From: Pseudomonas sp. P7548
GTDB lineage: Bacteria > Pseudomonadota > Gammaproteobacteria > Pseudomonadales > Pseudomonadaceae
Reading direction: 5' to 3'
DNA: 41,133 nucleotides
NCBI RefSeq assembly: GCF_013386585.1
Contig: NZ_JACARO010000092.1
Location: 1 to 41,133, forward strand
Shown piece after piece: positions 8,301 to 16,231 of the stretch. Within the stretch, counting starts at the first letter, position 1; each line of letters starts with the position of its first letter. Under the pieces are notes generated by a model. It searched no databases. It was not told the origin of the DNA and saw only the letters and a list, made by a program, of their open reading frames with translations. The translations under genes and the position numbers were made by a program.

Positions 8301-9259
8301 GCCTTGCGCAGCATGTCGGCGGCGTCGCGGATTTCGCGCTCGCCCGGCAAAAACACCAGCACGTCACCCGGGCTGCGCCGCTCACTGCGCTCATAGGCGG
8401 CGATTTCATCGAGGGTGGCGAGGATCGCCTGGTCGACGGTGAGGTCGTCCTCGACGCGGTTGCCCTCCTCGTCCTGTTCCAGGGTCAGCGGGCGATACCA
8501 GGTGTCGACCGGGAAGGTACGGCCCGACACTTCGACAATCGGTGCGTCGTCAAAATGCTTGGAGAAGCGCTCCAGGTCGATGGTCGCCGAGGTGATGATG
8601 ACTTTGAGGTCCGGGCGACGCGGCAACAGGGTCTTCAGGTAGCCCAGCAGGAAGTCGATGTTCAGGCTGCGTTCGTGGGCTTCGTCGACGATGATCGTGT
8701 CGTAGCGTTCCAGGTAGCGGTCGTTCTGGGTTTCCGCCAACAGGATGCCGTCGGTCATCAGCTTGATCAGGGTGTTGGAATCGCTCTGGTCTTCGAAGCG
8801 CACCTGGTAGCCGACCAGCGCGCCCAGCGGTGTGCCCAGCTCTTCGGCGACCCGGCTGGCCACGCTGCGCGCCGCGATCCGGCGCGGCTGGGTGTGGCCG
8901 ATCAGGCCGAACTGGCCACGGCCGATTTCCAGGCAGATCTTCGGCAACTGGGTGGTTTTGCCCGAGCCGGTTTCACCGGCAATGATCAGCACCTGACGCT
9001 TGTTCAGGGCCTCTTTGATTTCATCACGCTTGGCGGCAATCGGCAGGCTGTCGTCGTAACGGATCACCGGCAGGCTGGCACGCCGCGCCGTGACCTGGGC
9101 GCAGGAGGCCTGCATGCGCGCGACCCATTGCGCCAACTTGTCCTCGTCGGGCTTCTTGCGCAGCTCAAGCAATTGCCGCCGCAAGCGGTGGCGGTCGGCG
9201 AGCATGGCGTGATCGAGGGTTTTGAGCAGTTGGTCGATAGTGGGCGCTTGGTCAGTCAT
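5348..9259 (-). CDS. hrpA: ATP-dependent RNA helicase HrpA (DEAH box)
   Basis: A 1303-aa protein, the usual length of bacterial HrpA. Helicase motifs are intact: motif I GETGSGKTTQ (about 95-104), motif II DEAH (192-195), motif III SAT (224-226) and motif VI-like QRKGRCGR. After the two RecA-like domains come the winged-helix, ratchet and OB-like modules, then the long C-terminal HrpA extension. In E. coli, HrpA works on mRNA and on stalled or collided ribosomes; I infer the same role. The ATG at 9259 is preceded by only a weak Shine-Dalgarno, and a 9-bp inverted repeat ends just before it. aceK lies upstream on the same strand, separated by 155 bp that include a strong palindrome, so the two are probably not one tight operon. 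Confidence 0.95.
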   Translation of the reverse strand: MTDQAPTIDQLLKTLDHAMLADRHRLRRQLLELRKKPDEDKLAQWVARMQASCAQVTARRASLPVIRYDDSLPIAAKRDEIKEALNKRQVLIIAGETGSGKTTQLPKICLEIGRGQFGLIGHTQPRRIAARSVASRVAEELGTPLGALVGYQVRFEDQSDSNTLIKLMTDGILLAETQNDRYLERYDTIIVDEAHERSLNIDFLLGYLKTLLPRRPDLKVIITSATIDLERFSKHFDDAPIVEVSGRTFPVDTWYRPLTLEQDEEGNRVEDDLTVDQAILATLDEIAAYERSERRSPGDVLVFLPGEREIRDAADMLRKAQLKHTEILPLYARLSPAEQQRIFQSHPGRRVVLATNVAETSLTVPGIRYVIDSGTARISRYSYRAKVQRLPIEAISQASANQRKGRCGRVEPGICVRLYSEEDFIGRPEFTDPEILRTNLAAVILQMLHLRLGEITDFPFIEPPDGKAISDGFNLLQELSAVDRNSQLTPLGRQLARLPVDPRMGRMLLEAAKLGSLQEVLIVASAMSIQDPRERPPERQQAADQAHAQWKDADSDFAGLVNLWRGFEEQRQELTASPLRNWCRKNFLNYLRLREWRDSHRQLSLICRDMQLSINKDPADYPKLHKAVLSGLLSQIGQKTEDGDYLGARQRRFWIHPSSGIGKKRPQWLMTAELVETTKLYARMVAKIDADWIEPLAGHLIKKNHFEPHWEKKRGQVVAFEQITLFGLIVVGRRPVHYGPVDPVVSRELFIREGLVRGEIQSRAKCLTANQQLLEQLDELEAKARRRDILADEETLYAFYDARLPAEIHQTATFDSWYKVNSQKNPQLLIMREEDVLAREASEVTALHYPDTLHLGDLELALSYHFEPNHPRDGVTLRVPAPLLPALPPERLEWLVPGVIEAKCIALVRNLPKALRKNFVPVPDFVKAALQRIEFGQGSLPLALGRELLRMTGARVSDEAWAEAAQQVENHLKMNLEVVDGQGKFLGEGRDLAELTARFAEASQAALAVPQTAKSQQPVEAKVFAAVAEKTQQKIAGLSMTVYPALVEENGTVKEGRFSTAAEAEFQHRRALQRLLMQQLAEPAKFLRGKLPGLTELGLMYRELGRIDALVEDILLASLDTCVLEGEASLPRDGAGLAALAERKRGSWTEHAERLARLTLDVLKLWHGLQKRFKGKIDLAQAVALNDIKQQLSHLVYPGFVRETPAQWFKELPRFLKAIELRLEKLPSQVQKDRVWSGELAGLWTQYENRLKKHAQEGKRDPQLELYRWWLEEYRVSLFAQQLGTKVPISDKRLSKQWSLVEA

Positions 9260-9264
9260 CAGCT

Positions 9265-9300
9265 ACTTGGCGGTCATCTGTATAGGCACGGCCGCCAAGT
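9265..9300 (-). promoter_or_regulatory. Inverted repeat in the hrpA leader
   Basis: Perfect 9-bp arms ACTTGGCGG / CCGCCAAGT with an 18-nt spacer. On the minus strand, one arm ends 5 nt before the hrpA ATG. As RNA, the hairpin would occlude the start region; as DNA, it could be an operator. The spacer holds a TATACA that could be a -10 element. Confidence 0.35.
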
Positions 9301-9362
9301 GTGGCAGAAAAGCGCCTTGTCTGGCAGGCGGCTGAGCGGCATCAAGGATAAACCGACTCAAA

Positions 9363-9386
9363 TGTGGGAGCGGGCCCGCTCCCACA
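9363..9386. repeat. Perfect 24-bp palindrome, collapsed REP doublet
   Basis: TGTGGGAGCGGG is joined directly to its reverse complement, with no spacer. The half is the first 12 nt of the REP core at 5224. It looks like a REP pair that lost its centre. Lying 28 bp past the aceK stop codon, it could also act as a hairpin at the transcript end. Confidence 0.7.
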
Positions 9387-9414
9387 CCAGCCTGTGTCCA
9401 CAGGAGGGTAGGTA

Positions 9415-11124
9415 TTACAGAGGGTCTTTGCGCCGGTAAGGAAACACATCAATGACCTTGCCGGCGCGGATCGCCTCCTGCAGACCCTTCCAGTAGTCGG
9501 CGTTGTACAACTCGCCGTGCAGCTCATCGAACAGCTGGCGCTGGCTGGCGTCGGCAAACAGGAACGGCGGGAATTCTTCGGGGAACACATCCAGCGGGCC
9601 GATGGAATACCAGGGCTCGGAGGCCATTTCGTCCTCGGGGGTGCGCGGCGCAGGGATATGGCGGAAGTTGGCCTCGGTGAGAAAGCAGATTTCGTCGTAG
9701 TCGTAGAACACCACGCGACCGTGGCGGGTGACGCCGAAGTTTTTCAGCAGCATGTCGCCAGGGAAGATATTCGCCGCCGCCAATTGCTTGATGGCCAGGC
9801 CGTAATCTTCCAGGGCTTCGTGCACCTGGGCGGGGTTGGCGTTGTCGAGGTAGAGGTTGAGTGGGGTCATGCGCCGTTCGGTCCAGCAGTGGCGGATCAG
9901 CACCGTATCGCCTTCTACTTCGACGGTGCCGGCCGCGACTTCCAGCAACTCGGCCAGGCAGTCGGGTTCGAACTTGCTCAGGGGAAAACGGAAATCGGCG
10001 AACTCCTGGGTATCAGCCATGCGCCCGACCCGGTCGACACTTTTAACCAGCCGATACTTCTCGATCACCGTGGCACGGTTCACGTTTTTCGACGGCGAAA
10101 AACGGTCCTTGATGATCTTGAACACCGTGTTGAAGCCCGGCAGGGTAAACACACTCATGACCATGCCACGCACGCCCGGGGCCATGATGAAGCGATCATC
10201 GGTGGTGGCCAGGTGGTTGATCAGCGCGCGGTAGAACTCCGACTTGCCGTGTTTGTAGAAGCCGATGGAGGTGTACAGCTCGGCGATGTGCTTGCCCGGC
10301 AGGATGCGCTTGAGAAAGCCGATGAATTCCGCCGGCACCGGCACGTCGACCATGAAGTAGGAACGGGTGAACGAGAAGATGATCGACACGTCGGCTTCGT
10401 CGGTGATCAGGGCATCGATCTGGATGCCGTGCCCTTCGCGGTGCAGCAACGGGATCGCCAGCGGCCACTGTTCGTCGCGGGTATAGAGGCGGCCCACCAG
10501 GTAGGCGCCTTTGTTGCGGTAGAGCACCGAAGAGAACAGCTCGACGTTGAGGTCCGGGTCCTTGCACACCCAGTCCGGCAGATTTTCCCGCAGTTGGGCT
10601 TCGAGGCGGCGCAAGTCAGACGGCAGGTCGGCGTAGGGTTCGCTGAAGCGGTAGTCGGCAAACACCTGCGCCAGCATCTGGGCAATCTTGCCATTTGGCG
10701 TGTAGGTGCGGGTTTGCGCCGCCCGCGCCCGGCGCAGGCTGGGCCGGGTGGTGTGGATGAACATGCAGCCGTCGCTGATCAGGTCGTGGCTGAACAGGCC
10801 GCAGAAGATCGAGTTGTACCAGGTCTCGGACAATTCATCGTCAAAGCGCAAGTCGATCAGGCCGATGTAGGCGCTTTTGACCAGGGGCCAGGCGTCCACC
10901 TCCAACAGCACCGCGTCATCGAAGCTGGCTCGCAGGCGCGCCGTGACTTCACCGACCTTTTCTTCATACAGGTTGATCCGCGCCGCCGACGCCGCCTGCC
11001 CTTGCTGCCACTGAGCCTTCTCGAACCGCTCGCGGGCACCGTCGGTGATCTGGCGGAAATGCTCACGGTAGTCGTCGAAGCCATCGAGGATCATCCGGGC
11101 GATGGCGGGAGCAGATTGCGACAT
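9415..11124 (-). CDS. aceK: Isocitrate dehydrogenase kinase/phosphatase AceK
   Basis: A 569-aa protein (E. coli AceK is 578 aa). AceK phosphorylates isocitrate dehydrogenase to divert isocitrate into the glyoxylate shunt, and reverses this with the same ATP site. The ATP-binding segment lies at about 315-342 (VRGMVMSVFTLPGFNTVFKI), with Lys336 at the position of the known E. coli ATP lysine. The later catalytic acids appear in FPGDMLLKNFG and YDYDEI. The ATG at 11124 is chosen: GAGG lies 8 nt upstream and the family N-terminus (SAPAIARMILDGFDDYREHF) begins there. An earlier in-frame codon at 11244 would add 40 unrelated residues. It is divergent from the chemoreceptor gene, with no aceA or aceB nearby, which is usual in Pseudomonas. 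Confidence 0.95.
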   Translation of the reverse strand: MSQSAPAIARMILDGFDDYREHFRQITDGARERFEKAQWQQGQAASAARINLYEEKVGEVTARLRASFDDAVLLEVDAWPLVKSAYIGLIDLRFDDELSETWYNSIFCGLFSHDLISDGCMFIHTTRPSLRRARAAQTRTYTPNGKIAQMLAQVFADYRFSEPYADLPSDLRRLEAQLRENLPDWVCKDPDLNVELFSSVLYRNKGAYLVGRLYTRDEQWPLAIPLLHREGHGIQIDALITDEADVSIIFSFTRSYFMVDVPVPAEFIGFLKRILPGKHIAELYTSIGFYKHGKSEFYRALINHLATTDDRFIMAPGVRGMVMSVFTLPGFNTVFKIIKDRFSPSKNVNRATVIEKYRLVKSVDRVGRMADTQEFADFRFPLSKFEPDCLAELLEVAAGTVEVEGDTVLIRHCWTERRMTPLNLYLDNANPAQVHEALEDYGLAIKQLAAANIFPGDMLLKNFGVTRHGRVVFYDYDEICFLTEANFRHIPAPRTPEDEMASEPWYSIGPLDVFPEEFPPFLFADASQRQLFDELHGELYNADYWKGLQEAIRAGKVIDVFPYRRKDPL

Positions 11125-11420
11125 GCGGGAAACCTCTGGCGGGCATCTGGAAGCCCTGAGCTTAGCCAGTGAATAGAAGCAGGAGAAGGAGGATTTTTCG
11201 CGGCAGGTTGTACAGGTTTGCGCACTTCGTACATTTATTTTCAATTTTCACAATTCGACCACTCGGTCAGAAAACGCACCAAAAAGTCGCACGAATCGCT
11301 ACCCGCCTTCGCCTGTACGCCTGGAATGACGTGGCTTGGCGCTTTTGCGCAATAAAACCTGCCATGTCACTGAGGTTAACCGTTTGTAACCATCTTGATA
11401 CAGCGTAAGGGAAACCCTGA

Positions 11421-11449
11421 TTACCACCTTAGTGGCACTTTGATATATA
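11421..11449 (+). promoter_or_regulatory. Putative sigma-70 promoter for the chemoreceptor gene
   Basis: TTACCA (-35-like, 4 of 6) and TATATA (-10) are 17 bp apart, about 75 bp before the ATG. A CCAC-CTTA-GTGG palindrome overlaps the -35/spacer. The gap 11125-11523 between aceK and this gene is AT-rich and holds no other gene I can support. Confidence 0.4.
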
Positions 11450-11523
11450 GCGCGCCCTCTCCCACCCTAACAAGGTCTGAAGACCGATCGGGAACAGGTT
11501 CTAATCGCCCAAGGAGCATTGAG

Positions 11524-13149
11524 ATGTCATTGAGGAACATGAGGATCGGATTGCGTGCCAGTCTGAGTTTTGGGGTTTTGGCCAGCATGCTGGTGATTGT
11601 CGGCCTGTTTGGTTTGGGGCAGATGGCCAAGCTGCGCGAAAGTGCGCTGGTCATCGAGGATTCGTGGATGCCGAGCATCGAGAGCATCCACGACGCCGCC
11701 GCCTGTATCGCCAGCATCCGCCTGGAGGCCTTGCGCCTGGCGACCACCGACGAGTCCCGGGTACGCGATAACAGCAAAAGCCTGATCACTCGCCAGCGCA
11801 GCGAACTGCAAACCTTGCTCGATCACCATCAAGACCTGCTCAGCGGCGATGAAGAACGCGAGATGCTTACGCAACTCAAGGCCAACGTGAACACCTATTT
11901 GACCATCGTCGGGCAGATGGTCGCCCTGGTCGACAAGGACCAGCAGCAGGACGCCATCGACTTGCTCACCAGCCGCCTGGCGCCCCAAGGCACGGTCCTC
12001 AATAAAAGCCTGGAGGACATGATCACCTTCAACCAGAAAGGCGTGGAAGACGCCGCTGGCCTGGCCGCGCAGATGTACACCAACGCCCAGTGGGTAGTCG
12101 GTTTGATCATTGTGTGCGCCCTGATTGCCACCCTTTTACTGGCCTGGCTGCTGACCCGCAGCATCACTGCGCCCATCGGCCAAGCCTTGGCCGTGGCCCG
12201 CACCATCGCCGGTGGCGACTTGAGCCAGCCGATCGTAGTGCACGGGCAGGACGAACCGGCGCAATTGCTGACCGCACTCTCCACCATGCAGGTGCAACTG
12301 CAAACCACCATCCGTGGCATCAGCGAGTCGGCGCAGCAGCTGGCCTCTGCCGCCGAAGAGATGAGTTCGGTGATGGAACAGAGCACCCGCGGCCTGCAGG
12401 CGCAGAACGATGAAATCGAACAAGCCGCCACGGCCGTGAACGAGATGAGCGCGGCGGTGGACGAGGTGGCAGGCAATGCGGTGTCCAGCGCCGAGGCGTC
12501 CAAGGCCTCCGATGAAGACAGCAAGCACGGCCACTACCAAATCAGCGAAACCATCAGTTCGATCCAGAACCTGGTGGACGAAGTGCTCGGTGCTTCAACC
12601 AAGGCCGAAGGCCTGGCCGTGCAGGCCCAGGACATCAGCAAGGTGCTGGAAGTGATCCGTGGCATCGCCGGGCAAACCAACCTGCTGGCATTGAACGCAG
12701 CGATTGAAGCCGCCCGCGCCGGTGAAGCCGGGCGCGGTTTTGCGGTGGTCGCCGATGAGGTGCGTTCCCTGGCACAACGCACCCAGGACTCCACCGAAGA
12801 AATCGAGCAGATGATCACCGGTATCCAGCAAGGCACCCAAGGCACCGTCGAGGCGCTCAACAGCAGCGCCGAACACGCCGGCCAGACTCTGCAGCGGGCC
12901 AACAGCGCCGGCAGCGCCCTGGAAAAAATCACCGCCGCCATCTCGCAGATCAGCCAGCGCAACCTGGTGATCGCCAGTGCCGCCGAGCAGCAGGCGCTGG
13001 TCGCCCGCGAAGTGGACCGCAGCCTGGTGAACATCCGCGATCTGTCCACCCAAACGGCTGCCGGCGCCACGCAGACCTCGGCCGCCAGCCAGGAACTGTC
13101 GCGCCTGGCGGTGGACCTGAATGGGCTGGTCACACGGTTTGTCCTGTAA
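11524..13149 (+). CDS. Methyl-accepting chemotaxis protein, 4HB-type sensor
   Basis: A 541-aa transmembrane chemoreceptor. TM1 spans about 12-33. A periplasmic helical domain of roughly 155 residues follows, consistent with a four-helix-bundle (4HB_MCP) ligand domain. TM2 is at about 190-211 (VVGLIIVCALIATLLLAWLL), followed by a HAMP domain (SITAPIGQALAVARTIAGGD) and the cytoplasmic signalling domain. The hairpin tip that contacts CheA/CheW is intact near 377-420 (IAGQTNLLALNAAIEAARAG). The ligand cannot be read from sequence. The ATG at 11524 has AAGGAG 7 nt upstream and is followed by the usual basic residues before TM1; an earlier in-frame start at 11395 has no such support. It probably stands alone transcriptionally. 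Confidence 0.92.
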   Translation: MSLRNMRIGLRASLSFGVLASMLVIVGLFGLGQMAKLRESALVIEDSWMPSIESIHDAAACIASIRLEALRLATTDESRVRDNSKSLITRQRSELQTLLDHHQDLLSGDEEREMLTQLKANVNTYLTIVGQMVALVDKDQQQDAIDLLTSRLAPQGTVLNKSLEDMITFNQKGVEDAAGLAAQMYTNAQWVVGLIIVCALIATLLLAWLLTRSITAPIGQALAVARTIAGGDLSQPIVVHGQDEPAQLLTALSTMQVQLQTTIRGISESAQQLASAAEEMSSVMEQSTRGLQAQNDEIEQAATAVNEMSAAVDEVAGNAVSSAEASKASDEDSKHGHYQISETISSIQNLVDEVLGASTKAEGLAVQAQDISKVLEVIRGIAGQTNLLALNAAIEAARAGEAGRGFAVVADEVRSLAQRTQDSTEEIEQMITGIQQGTQGTVEALNSSAEHAGQTLQRANSAGSALEKITAAISQISQRNLVIASAAEQQALVAREVDRSLVNIRDLSTQTAAGATQTSAASQELSRLAVDLNGLVTRFVL

Positions 13150-13201
13150 TCCGTCAAGGCGTCGTGCAACACTCGCCGCCTGATGGATGTAGGAGTATTT
13201 C

Positions 13202-14089
13202 GTGAGACCTGTTGACACCCTGTACCTGCTGGGGCTGGCTGCTATCTGGGGCGCCAGCTTCCTGTTCATGCGCATCATTGCGCCCGAGATCGGCACCGTG
13301 CCGACGGCGTTTTTTCGCGTGTCGATTGCCGCCGCCGGTTTGCTGGTGATCCTGGCGGCGATGCGGGTGAACTGGGATTTCCAGGGCAAGTTCAAGACAG
13401 TGTTGCTGCTGGGGGTGATCAACTCCGGAATTCCCGCGACCATGTACTCGGTGGCAGCCCAGGTGCTGCCAGCGGGTTACTCGGCGATCTTCAACGCCAC
13501 CACGCCGTTGATGGGTGTGTTGATCGGCGGGCTGTTCTTCAGCGAGCGCCTCACCCCGTCAAAGATCGCCGGGGTGACCCTGGGCCTGTTTGGCGTAGGC
13601 GTGCTGACCCGCGCCGGACCGGTGGCGTTTGACCTGCAATTGTTGATGGGCGCGCTGGCCTGCCTGCTGGCGACCACGTGCTACGGTTTTGCCGGGTTCC
13701 TGGCGCGGCGCTGGCTGGATCAGCGCGGAGGCCTGGACAGTCGCCTGTCAGCGTTGGGCAGCATGCTCGGCGCGACGTTGTTCCTGTTGCCGTTCTTTGC
13801 CTACAGCGCCATCCAACAGCCGCCCGCCAGCTGGGGTGGGTGGCAGGTGTGGTTGTCGTTGCTGGGGCTTGGGCTGGTGTGCACGGCGTTTGCCTACATT
13901 CTTTACTTCCGACTGCTGTCGTCCATCGGGCCGGTCAAGTCGATGACGGTGACCTTCATGATTCCGCCGTTTGGCGTGTTGTGGGGGGCGTTGTTGCTGG
14001 ATGAGCCGTTGTCGATGGCGCATCTGTATGGCGGGGTGTTAATTGCGGGGGCGCTTTGGCTGGTGCTACGCCCCAAAAAAATCTTGTAG
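13202..14089 (+). CDS. EamA/DMT-family permease, copy 1
   Basis: A 295-aa membrane protein with about ten hydrophobic helices in two EamA repeats: roughly 1-140 (starting LYLLGLAAIWGASFLFMRII) and 150-290. The PALM-like ends of each repeat (SAIFNATTPLMGVLIGGLFF and SMTVTFMIPPFGVLWGALLL) fit the drug/metabolite transporter superfamily. Such proteins are often exporters of amino acids or other metabolites; the substrate here is unknown. The start is GTG, with AGGAG 5-6 nt upstream. It follows the chemoreceptor by 52 bp and converges on a second EamA gene with only 10 bp between stop codons. The two EamA proteins differ clearly in sequence, so this is not a recent duplication. Confidence 0.88.
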   Translation: MRPVDTLYLLGLAAIWGASFLFMRIIAPEIGTVPTAFFRVSIAAAGLLVILAAMRVNWDFQGKFKTVLLLGVINSGIPATMYSVAAQVLPAGYSAIFNATTPLMGVLIGGLFFSERLTPSKIAGVTLGLFGVGVLTRAGPVAFDLQLLMGALACLLATTCYGFAGFLARRWLDQRGGLDSRLSALGSMLGATLFLLPFFAYSAIQQPPASWGGWQVWLSLLGLGLVCTAFAYILYFRLLSSIGPVKSMTVTFMIPPFGVLWGALLLDEPLSMAHLYGGVLIAGALWLVLRPKKIL

Positions 14090-14099
14090 GAGGGTGGTG

Positions 14100-14960
14100 T
14101 CAGTTTTTACGGAAGACGAACACCAGGCCGATGATGATCAACCCCATCCCCAGCAGGCTCAACATCGCCAGCTTGTTGCCGAAGATCAGGTAGTCCATCA
14201 CCGCCGTCACGGCCGGCACCAGGTAGAACAGGCTGGTGACATTCACCAGGTTGCCCCGGGCGATCAGGCGGTACAGCAACAGCGTTGCCAGCAAAGACAC
14301 CACCAACCCCATCCACAGCACCGACACGAAAAAGCCCGTGCTGTGCTCAAAGTGGAAGGGTTGGAACGGCACGAATACCGCGCACAACAGCAATCCAGCC
14401 AGGTATTGCACCGGCAGTGTGCCCAGGGGGTTGTCGGTAATGCGCTTTTGCATGATCGAACCAAAGGTCATGCTGGCCAATGCCAGCAGCCCGAACACCA
14501 TCCCCGCCAAGGACATCCCCGACATGCCGATGCCTTGGTAGACCACCATGATCAACCCCGCCAGGCCCAGCCCCAGGCCGAACATCCGGCGCCAGGAACG
14601 TTGGCGCTCCATCAGCACCACGGTGAGGATCGGTTGCACGCCCATGATGGTTGCCATCACCCCAGGCGTGACTTTGAGGTCGAGGGCCAGCAGGTAAAAA
14701 ATCTGATAAGCCCCCAACAGCACCAGCCCGGTCGCCGCCGCATACAGCAGGGGGTTGCCGGGGCGCGGCCACTTCAACTTGAGAGCCGGCACCAGGATCA
14801 CCAGGCCCGCGAGGGCGATGGCAAAGCGCATCAGCAGGAACGCAAAGGGTGACGCATGGGCCAGGCCCCACTTGGAGAAGATCGCCCCGCTGCTCCACAG
14901 CAGGACAAACAGGCTCGTCGAGGCCGCCGCGGCCACGGATTGTTTCGAAAGAACAGACAT
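14100..14960 (-). CDS. EamA/DMT-family permease, copy 2
   Basis: A 286-aa inner-membrane protein with about ten helices in two EamA repeats. The N-terminus (SLFVLLWSSGAIFSKWGLAH) and the end of the second repeat (SLFYLVPAVTAVMDYLIFGN) are typical. It probably exports a small metabolite; the substrate is unknown. The ATG at 14960 is preferred because AGGTGG lies 5 nt upstream. An in-frame GTG three codons earlier has poorer support. It is convergent with the other EamA gene, so the two share a very short 3' junction with no visible terminator. Confidence 0.87.
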   Translation of the reverse strand: MSVLSKQSVAAAASTSLFVLLWSSGAIFSKWGLAHASPFAFLLMRFAIALAGLVILVPALKLKWPRPGNPLLYAAATGLVLLGAYQIFYLLALDLKVTPGVMATIMGVQPILTVVLMERQRSWRRMFGLGLGLAGLIMVVYQGIGMSGMSLAGMVFGLLALASMTFGSIMQKRITDNPLGTLPVQYLAGLLLCAVFVPFQPFHFEHSTGFFVSVLWMGLVVSLLATLLLYRLIARGNLVNVTSLFYLVPAVTAVMDYLIFGNKLAMLSLLGMGLIIIGLVFVFRKN

Positions 14961-15056
14961 GGTTACCACCTGTCATCAGGCAAAAAAAGCCGATTCAGCA
15001 GACGCTGAAATGCATTAGGTTTTTTTCAGGCGGGCAGACGGGGACAGCAGAGCTGA

Positions 15057-15275
15057 TCAGCCCGAAATGCCAACACCCGGCGGTGATACGACTGCGTACA
15101 CCGGCGTGCTGCTGACAGGAGGCGGGTAATGACTGATCTGCGCAGGCTGCTTTTCCCCGCACGGCACGACCACAGCGTTGACCGCTGAATCGACTACCGC
15201 TATGCGCTGGGAAGCTGGCATGTGCTGATCTTTTGAAGGGATGAAGACGCCGCGACTATAACCAGCCGCAAACAT
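15057..15275 (-). CDS. Possible small protein of unknown function, Pro-rich tail
   Basis: An open frame of 72 codons from the ATG at 15275. I do not recognise the product. It has Pseudomonas-like codon choice. The N-terminal part is mixed polar (MFAAGYSRGVFIPSKDQHMP). A Val/Ala-rich middle contains one Cys (VVVPCGEK), and the tail is rich in Pro, Ser and Val (SHYPPPVSSTPVY). A strong GGAGGAG sits 12 nt upstream, farther than ideal; an in-frame TTG at 15284 is only 3 nt from it, and the frame stays open further upstream. The GGAGGAG lies in one arm of a perfect inverted repeat. The evidence is moderate and the frame could be non-coding. Confidence 0.4.
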   Translation of the reverse strand: MFAAGYSRGVFIPSKDQHMPASQRIAVVDSAVNAVVVPCGEKQPAQISHYPPPVSSTPVYAVVSPPGVGISG

Positions 15276-15285
15276 ATTTTGCAAT

Positions 15286-15317
15286 AACTCCTCCGGGTCT
15301 TTTTGCGTGGAGGAGTT
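15286..15317. promoter_or_regulatory. Inverted repeat carrying Shine-Dalgarno-like GGAGG on both strands
   Basis: Perfect 9-bp arms AACTCCTCC and GGAGGAGTT with a 14-nt spacer. On the minus strand, the GGAGGAG precedes the small ORF. On the plus strand, it lies 5 nt before an ATG (15321) that is in frame with the membrane protease. A transcript of either strand could fold to hide its own ribosome site. Confidence 0.45.
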
Positions 15318-15377
15318 TTCATGCGGCGGCAAAACACCGGTCGCTATAATGCCGCCGGGTTTTTCCAAGGATTTCAC

Positions 15378-16166
15378 ATGATCGCTCTGCCCTGGCTGTA
15401 CCTGGTGCTTCTCTCCATTGGCTACTCAGTGGCCTTGATCTACGGGCAATTGGGCCTGCTCGCGGCCGTCTCGGTCGGCCTGTTGCTGATCGCCGGCTAC
15501 GCGGTGCGCCAGCAACGCACGCCGTGGGCGCGCTACCTTGGCCATGGTCTGTTCATCGTCCTGGCCTTGGGCCTGGCGATGCACTGGCTGCCGGGTTTCT
15601 ACAACGGGCGCGGCATCGACCCGCAACGGTTTACCCCGGACGCCGTACCGTTCTCGATGTACCTGAACCAGGACAAGCCGCTGATCGGATTCTGGCTGCT
15701 GCTGGCCTGCCCGTGGATCGTGGCACGGCGCACGTTGCGCCTGTCGATTTGTGTGGCAGCACTGGCGTTGGCCCTGACGGCGGTTGCAGCGCTGGGTGGG
15801 GCGGCATTGCTGGGGATTGTCAGCTGGGCGCCGAAATGGCCGGAACAGGCCTGGCTATGGGTACTGAACAACCTGTTGCTGGTGACCTTGGTAGAAGAAG
15901 CGCTGTTTCGCGGCTACGTCCAAGGGGGCTTGAGCCAACGCTTCAAGCACCTGCCCTACGGGGAGAACCTCGCACTCTTGCTCGCCTCATTGCTGTTCGG
16001 CCTGGTGCACCTGGGCGCGGGCTGGCATTGGGTACTGCTGGCGAGTATCGCCGGAGTCGGCTATGGCCTGGCTTATCGGTTTGGCGGATTGGGGGCGGCG
16101 ATCGCCACGCACTTCGGTTTGAATCTGCTTCACTTCGGGTTGTTCACGTACCCGATGCTGAGTTGA
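15378..16166 (+). CDS. CPBP-family intramembrane metalloprotease (Abi)
   Basis: A 262-aa polytopic membrane protein of the CPBP (CAAX protease / bacteriocin-processing, Abi) family. The three family motifs are complete: EExxxR (Glu173, Glu174, Arg178 in VEEALFRGY), FxxxH (FGLVH, His211) and HxxxN (His245, Asn249 in HFGLN). These form the glutamate-based active site in the membrane. The substrate is unknown. AAGG lies 8 nt before the ATG at 15378. An alternative in-frame ATG at 15321 has a stronger GGAGGAG and would add 19 residues, but a consensus -10 box (TATAAT, 15345-15350) lies between the two, which favours the shorter form if it is used. It is convergent with the polysaccharide operon. 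Confidence 0.85.
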   Translation: MIALPWLYLVLLSIGYSVALIYGQLGLLAAVSVGLLLIAGYAVRQQRTPWARYLGHGLFIVLALGLAMHWLPGFYNGRGIDPQRFTPDAVPFSMYLNQDKPLIGFWLLLACPWIVARRTLRLSICVAALALALTAVAALGGAALLGIVSWAPKWPEQAWLWVLNNLLLVTLVEEALFRGYVQGGLSQRFKHLPYGENLALLLASLLFGLVHLGAGWHWVLLASIAGVGYGLAYRFGGLGAAIATHFGLNLLHFGLFTYPMLS

Positions 16167-16231
16167 TGCCCCGAGAGCGACCCAGAACACCAGGAGATTG
16201 AAACGGACGCATGGCGTTCTGCTGACTTTCG

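Noticed and set aside
6467..9439. Very long plus-strand open frame (990 codons) opposite hrpA
   Set aside because: It is the antisense shadow of the high-GC hrpA gene: Gln/His/Arg-rich, no family motifs, no ribosome site.
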